Assembly (NCBI GenBank): GCA_023436715.1
Contig: JAEZIJ010000008.1
Location: 1-16,598, forward strand
Reading direction: 5' to 3'
Source: Acidobacteriota bacterium
GTDB lineage: Bacteria; Acidobacteriota; Terriglobia; Bryobacterales; Bryobacteraceae
Length of the DNA: 16,598 bases
Part shown: one piece after another, positions 13,404-16,598 of the stretch
Numbering within the stretch: position 1 is the stretch's first letter
How the letters are laid out: each line of letters begins with the position of its first letter
Notes under the pieces: generated by a model
Told to the model about the DNA's origin: nothing
Database searches by the model: none
What the model saw: the letters and a program-made list of their open reading frames with translations, nothing else
Program-made: the position numbers and the translations under genes

Positions 13404-14089
13404 GACGCGAACCGCGCATGATCCAGGTACGGCAGAACGTCCTCAAGCGAAATGATGTGGTAGCGCGCGAACTGCGGCAGCAGTTCCGCGATTGCGGCGT
13501 GTCGGTCATCAGCATGGTGTCGAGCCCAGGCTCGGGCAAGACGGCATTGCTGGAGCGGACGCTGACGATGCTGCAGCCGCGGTACCGCGTGGCGGCGCTC
13601 GTCGGCGATCTTGCGACGGAGAACGATGCCGTACGCCTCGCCCGAAGCCAGGCTCCCGTGAAGCAGATCATCACCGGTACGGTGTGCCACCTCGATGCGG
13701 AAATGGTCCGGAACGCACTCGGGGGATGGGAACTTACCGGCCTGGATTTTCTGTTCGTGGAGAACGTGGGCAACCTGGTCTGCCCGGCCGCCTATGATCT
13801 CGGCGAGGATATGCGGGTGGTACTCATGTCGGTGACCGAGGGAGAGGACAAGCCGCTGAAGTATCCGACGATTTTTCACGGCGCCGACCTCGCGGTCATT
13901 ACCAAAGCGGACCTGGCCTCCGCCGTTGAGTTCGACTGGGAGTCCGCGATGGGTAACATCCAAGCCGTGCGCCCCGGGCTTCCGGTGCTCCGGCTTTCAG
14001 CCAAGAAGGGCGAAGGCATGGACGAGTGGCTGCGGACGCTTGCGAACCTCGTCGCAGCGGCGGTGCCGGAAGGCCGCGAGTCCCGGTGA
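13400..14089 (+). CDS. hypB: HypB, GTPase for nickel insertion
   Basis: 229 aa. P-loop SSPGSGKT with Lys47, then GDLATENDA at 69-77, the metal-binding pair C96-H97 (TGTVCHLDAEM), ENVGNLVCPAAYDLGE, and TKADL for guanine recognition. There is no histidine-rich head, so it probably does not store nickel. Start taken at 13400 because of the ATGA overlap with hypA; the next Met (residue 7) is possible. It is the last operon gene: the stop lies 11 nt from the stop of the convergent patatin gene, and no intrinsic terminator is visible between them, so the messages may overlap at their 3' ends. Confidence 0.95.
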   Translation: MRREPRMIQVRQNVLKRNDVVARELRQQFRDCGVSVISMVSSPGSGKTALLERTLTMLQPRYRVAALVGDLATENDAVRLARSQAPVKQIITGTVCHLDAEMVRNALGGWELTGLDFLFVENVGNLVCPAAYDLGEDMRVVLMSVTEGEDKPLKYPTIFHGADLAVITKADLASAVEFDWESAMGNIQAVRPGLPVLRLSAKKGEGMDEWLRTLANLVAAAVPEGRESR

Positions 14090-14100
14090 AGCCTGGCGAT

Positions 14101-15960
14101 CTATGAGCTCTCGAAGAGTTTGGAATCAAGCTTGCTGAGCATCCTGCGTAGCTGTGCGACGGTTGCACTGGTTGCCGTTTCCCCGACAAGCGCCATCTCA
14201 TCGGCCCGAGTGAACTCCGATACATCAAAGGACGTCACGTCGGGCGCGATCACAAAGTCCGCCGGCTGTACCCCAACGGAGTTCATGTTGTAGTGCTGAA
14301 TCATGTTTTGTCGCATGATCACTTGAGGCGTTGAGAAGAAACCGGCGGCCGAACGGCCCTTGGAACGGATTCCCATAAAGTCTCTCTCCAGCTTTGCCGT
14401 CACACTCGATGCGATGACAAAGTTACATCCCTTGGCTACCAGCACGTTGGCAGGAATATTGTTGAGCACTGCGCCGTCCACCAAAGCCCTGCCTGAATCA
14501 ATGATAGGGAGCGCAAGAGGAGGAAGATTGATGCTTTGCAGGATAGCGGTCGTCGCATCGCCAACCTCGCTCACCACCGGCCCTCCTTCGACGAGATCGA
14601 CGGAGATCGTAAACATCGGAAGAATCAATTGCCCCATCCTGGCTCGGCCTAAGTATGTTCTCAACATGGAATCGAACTGCTTTCGTCTGTACTTGTAGAG
14701 CAAGTACCAGTAACTACCACCGGGCAGGTGCCGAAAGAACCAGGATGGTTGCAAATCATTCTTGAAGATATGGGTAATATACTCGGGATCCAAGCCGGCC
14801 GCGTAGAGTGTGCCAGTCATGGCCCCTGCGCTTGTCCCCGCCAGCATGTCGATGTAGATGCCATGCCGCTCAAGCGCTTTGAGCACCCCAAGATGAGCCA
14901 TGCCGCGAGCTGCGCCGCCTCCGAGTGCCAAACCGATCTGGATGCCTCGCAAATGATGAACGATGCGTTCGAACCCGTGCTGCAATAAACTACCTTGGTT
15001 TGGTCCAGGGATGTCAAAACTAACCTTGAAGTCTCGTTCGGCGAGTTCGTACAGCTCCGGTGCTTGCGGAGCGATTGGGGCGCTGTTGTCGAGAATCCAG
15101 ACAATCCGGATCTTGTCTCTCCATCTGGGTACCCTCTTCTCCAGTTCCCGGAGCAGGTGCACTGCCGCATGCGTATCTTGCGGCCGAACACACCAAAGCG
15201 CTACGTCTATGTAACTCAACAGCCGCATCAGTGCCTCTGGAGAATGATCGGCACGAATGTCTACTAGAACCCGCCCATGCGATGGCCAGTCCTTAAGAAT
15301 GTCTTGCCGCTCCCGGGTACGGTCATCTCCAGCGAGCAACCTGAACGGGATATTTCCGTCTGGTTTCCAACGCTCGTCGTCGCCCGCAATACACGGAGAC
15401 TCGTCCAGGTCTCGAAGGCGAAGCGCCAGCCGGCCGGCGAATGGACGGCTCGCATCGGTGTGGTGAATCACACCCACGACCGGTGGTTTCGGAAGGGAAC
15501 GATCTACCATCACGACTCGTTTGACTATGCTCGCTGCCAAGCGAAACATAGCGAGTTGAAAATCCGCGTGCTTCGCGGTCAGGTGAAGCAGGTCCGGCAG
15601 TGCCAGTCGTATTGCTGTGGACGGCTCAGTAACCTGGACCTGCAGGTGCGATCGATCCGGCAGACCGAGGGCAAACAATCCCACGACACAGCCTCTAACA
15701 AAAGTATCTCTTCCTATCGCATTGCCCAGCAAATCGTAGAGCGTTGCCTGCATGCGGCCCGTGAGGAGGAAGCACACATGAGTGATTTCCGATTCGACTT
15801 CAATGACGACTTCTCCGGCGTGAAACTCGACCCACTCAGCCGTGTTGGTGATAGCAGTCAACGTTTCCTCGCTGAGTCCTTTTGCCCATTCGAGCCGGCG
15901 AAGATCCACGTTAAGCCGCTCATCCGCCGGGGGAGTTGTTCTTTCGCCGTTGCTATCCAT
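14101..15960 (-). CDS. Cyclic-nucleotide-binding/patatin-like phospholipase (NTE-like)
   Basis: 619 aa. Residues about 25-135 form a cyclic-nucleotide-binding-like domain (VEFHAGEVVIEVESEITHVCFLLTGRMQA). A linker of about 190 residues follows, in part resembling the Rossmann-like segment of neuropathy target esterase. The patatin domain (about 335-530) has the oxyanion motif LGGGAARGMAHLGVLKAL, the nucleophile Ser377 in GTSAG, and Asp495 in VDGAVLNN, the complete Ser-Asp dyad. A long tail (to 619) carries FADFVIAPD-like blocks typical of NTE/RssA relatives. It should hydrolyse phospholipids or lysophospholipids, possibly under ligand control. No signal peptide is seen. The ribosome site is weak. 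The gene converges with hypB. No functional link to the hydrogenase is evident. Confidence 0.9.
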   Translation of the reverse strand: MDSNGERTTPPADERLNVDLRRLEWAKGLSEETLTAITNTAEWVEFHAGEVVIEVESEITHVCFLLTGRMQATLYDLLGNAIGRDTFVRGCVVGLFALGLPDRSHLQVQVTEPSTAIRLALPDLLHLTAKHADFQLAMFRLAASIVKRVVMVDRSLPKPPVVGVIHHTDASRPFAGRLALRLRDLDESPCIAGDDERWKPDGNIPFRLLAGDDRTRERQDILKDWPSHGRVLVDIRADHSPEALMRLLSYIDVALWCVRPQDTHAAVHLLRELEKRVPRWRDKIRIVWILDNSAPIAPQAPELYELAERDFKVSFDIPGPNQGSLLQHGFERIVHHLRGIQIGLALGGGAARGMAHLGVLKALERHGIYIDMLAGTSAGAMTGTLYAAGLDPEYITHIFKNDLQPSWFFRHLPGGSYWYLLYKYRRKQFDSMLRTYLGRARMGQLILPMFTISVDLVEGGPVVSEVGDATTAILQSINLPPLALPIIDSGRALVDGAVLNNIPANVLVAKGCNFVIASSVTAKLERDFMGIRSKGRSAAGFFSTPQVIMRQNMIQHYNMNSVGVQPADFVIAPDVTSFDVSEFTRADEMALVGETATSATVAQLRRMLSKLDSKLFESS

Positions 15961-16012
15961 CTGGTTCTACTTGAAGCTCACACTCCCGAGGACAACTACG
16001 TAGGACCGGTGT

Positions 16013-16510
16013 TCATGCGTTCACCCGTCCTGACACGCAGCGCGCGGTATCGCGTGCGATCAGCAATTCTTCATCGGTGGGAATCACGAACGCTGCCAAC
16101 CTGGACTCCCCCGAGCTGATGCGACGCTCCCGGCCGACCGTTTGCTCGTTCTCTGCTTTGTCCAGCGTCAAACCCGCCCATTCCAGACCCGCGCAAATGC
16201 GCGCTCGGATCTCGGGGGAATTCTCTCCGATTCCTCCGGTGAAGATCACCGCATCGGCTCCGCCCATCGAGGCCAGGAGGGCGCCGATATACTTCCGCGC
16301 CCTGTGGCAGAAGACGTCGATGGCGAGGCGCACACGCCGATCCTCGTGCTGTTTCATCTCCTCCAGCAGAACCCTCATGTCGTTCGTCAGCCCGGAAACT
16401 CCCAGCAATCCGGATTGGGTATTGAGGAGAGTTTCGACTTCATCGGGTGAGAGTCCTTCCTTCTTCGCAATCCCCTCTGTGCCAACATGACTGAGACACC
16501 TTCCCCGCTG
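16013..16510 (-). pseudogene. ackA: Acetate kinase remnant (C-terminal part only)
   Basis: Reading from just below an in-frame TAA at 16511-16513 gives GIAKKEGLSPDEVETLLNTQ, SGLLGVSGLTNDMR, RLAIDVFCHRARKYIGAL, DAVIFTGGIGENSPEIRARI and VIPTDEELLIARDTARC, the last third of acetate kinase. A full enzyme is about 400 aa with an N-terminal VINSGSSS motif and catalytic residues that are absent here. Only about 30 codons precede the SGLLG block before the stop, and they lose similarity upstream of IAKKEG. A TTG at 16406-16408 could start a 131-aa piece but could not be an active kinase. The 5' part seems to have been lost in a deletion or rearrangement, next to a new plus-strand start at 16542. The patatin gene lies 52 nt downstream. 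Confidence 0.7.
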
Positions 16511-16541
16511 TTAATTACTGTCGAGGGCGGAGAAGGATTTC

Positions 16542-16598
16542 ATGTTCAATGCTCAAGTCGAATCTCAAGCAGTCGAAACCCACACAGGCGGAGTCAAC
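16542..16598 (+). CDS. Start of a plus-strand gene cut by the window edge
   Basis: An ATG at 16542 is preceded by GGAGAAGGA (16529-16537, 4-nt spacing) and opens a reading frame of 19 codons to the end of the window (MFNAQVESQAVETHTGGVN). The product is not recognisable. It points away from the acetate kinase remnant and would place its promoter inside or beside the broken end of that gene. Confidence 0.4.
   Translation, partial: MFNAQVESQAVETHTGGVN

Noticed and set aside
15277..16119. 280-aa plus-strand open frame opposite the patatin gene and the acetate kinase remnant
   Set aside because: Antisense to clear cyclic-nucleotide-binding and acetate kinase coding sequence, with no motif of its own.
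16013..16408. Intact 131-aa gene from a TTG start
   Set aside because: The frame continues upstream with acetate kinase sequence, and the protein would lack most of the kinase; a remnant is the better reading.
16480..16520. Out-of-frame VINSG peptide on the minus strand near 16500-16520, resembling the acetate kinase N-terminus
   Set aside because: It is five residues in another frame without the rest of the motif; too short to claim as a remnant of the start.

Overview
The window most likely comes from an acidobacterium (Acidobacteriota, perhaps Bryobacterales/Solibacter-like). This is inferred from the high GC content, a group 1h (formerly group 5) [NiFe]-hydrogenase locus of the kind described in Acidobacteriota and Actinobacteriota, a periplasmic SUMF1-type protein, and a multi-hairpin GC-rich extragenic repeat at the left edge. 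No rRNA, tRNA, CRISPR array or insertion sequence is visible.

Layout. Positions 1-164 hold a non-coding cluster of hairpins. Positions 165-2506 form a minus-strand run of four genes for cell-envelope or redox proteins: an HPP-family membrane protein, a membrane-anchored lytic transglycosylase-like protein, a Tat-exported Rieske-like protein with an unusual ligand spacing, and an exported formylglycine-generating-enzyme-like protein. A divergent intergenic region (2507-2727) follows. Positions 2728-14089 are one long plus-strand hydrogenase operon, almost without gaps and with many ATGA or TGATG overlaps. Its order is: HypC-like variant, hhyS, hhyL, NifU-like, DUF5947-like, DUF6084-like, a 389-aa conserved protein of unknown function, a 36-aa membrane miniprotein, maturation protease, hypC, hypD, hypE, tandem-SIS protein, hypA, hypB. 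A large cyclic-nucleotide-binding/patatin phospholipase gene converges on hypB from the minus strand (14101-15960). Behind it lies the C-terminal third of an acetate kinase gene that has lost its 5' part (16013-16510). The first 19 codons of a plus-strand gene start at 16542 and run off the window.

How the genes work together. HhyS and HhyL form the hydrogenase. HhyS carries the Cys-x2-Asp signature of group 1h enzymes, which are oxygen-tolerant and oxidise H2 at atmospheric concentration in the species studied. HypA and HypB deliver nickel. HypC, HypD and HypE build the Fe(CN)2CO unit, and the protease removes the 25-residue tail of HhyL. hypF, needed for the cyanide ligands, is not in the window and must be elsewhere. 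The NifU-like protein, DUF5947, DUF6084, the 389-aa protein, the miniprotein and the SIS protein travel with this hydrogenase type but have no settled biochemical role. They are the most interesting part of the window. Striking details are a NifU-like domain without its cysteines, a second HypC-like protein with a Cys/His-rich head in place of the MCLAIP start, and the miniprotein gene, which is easily missed.
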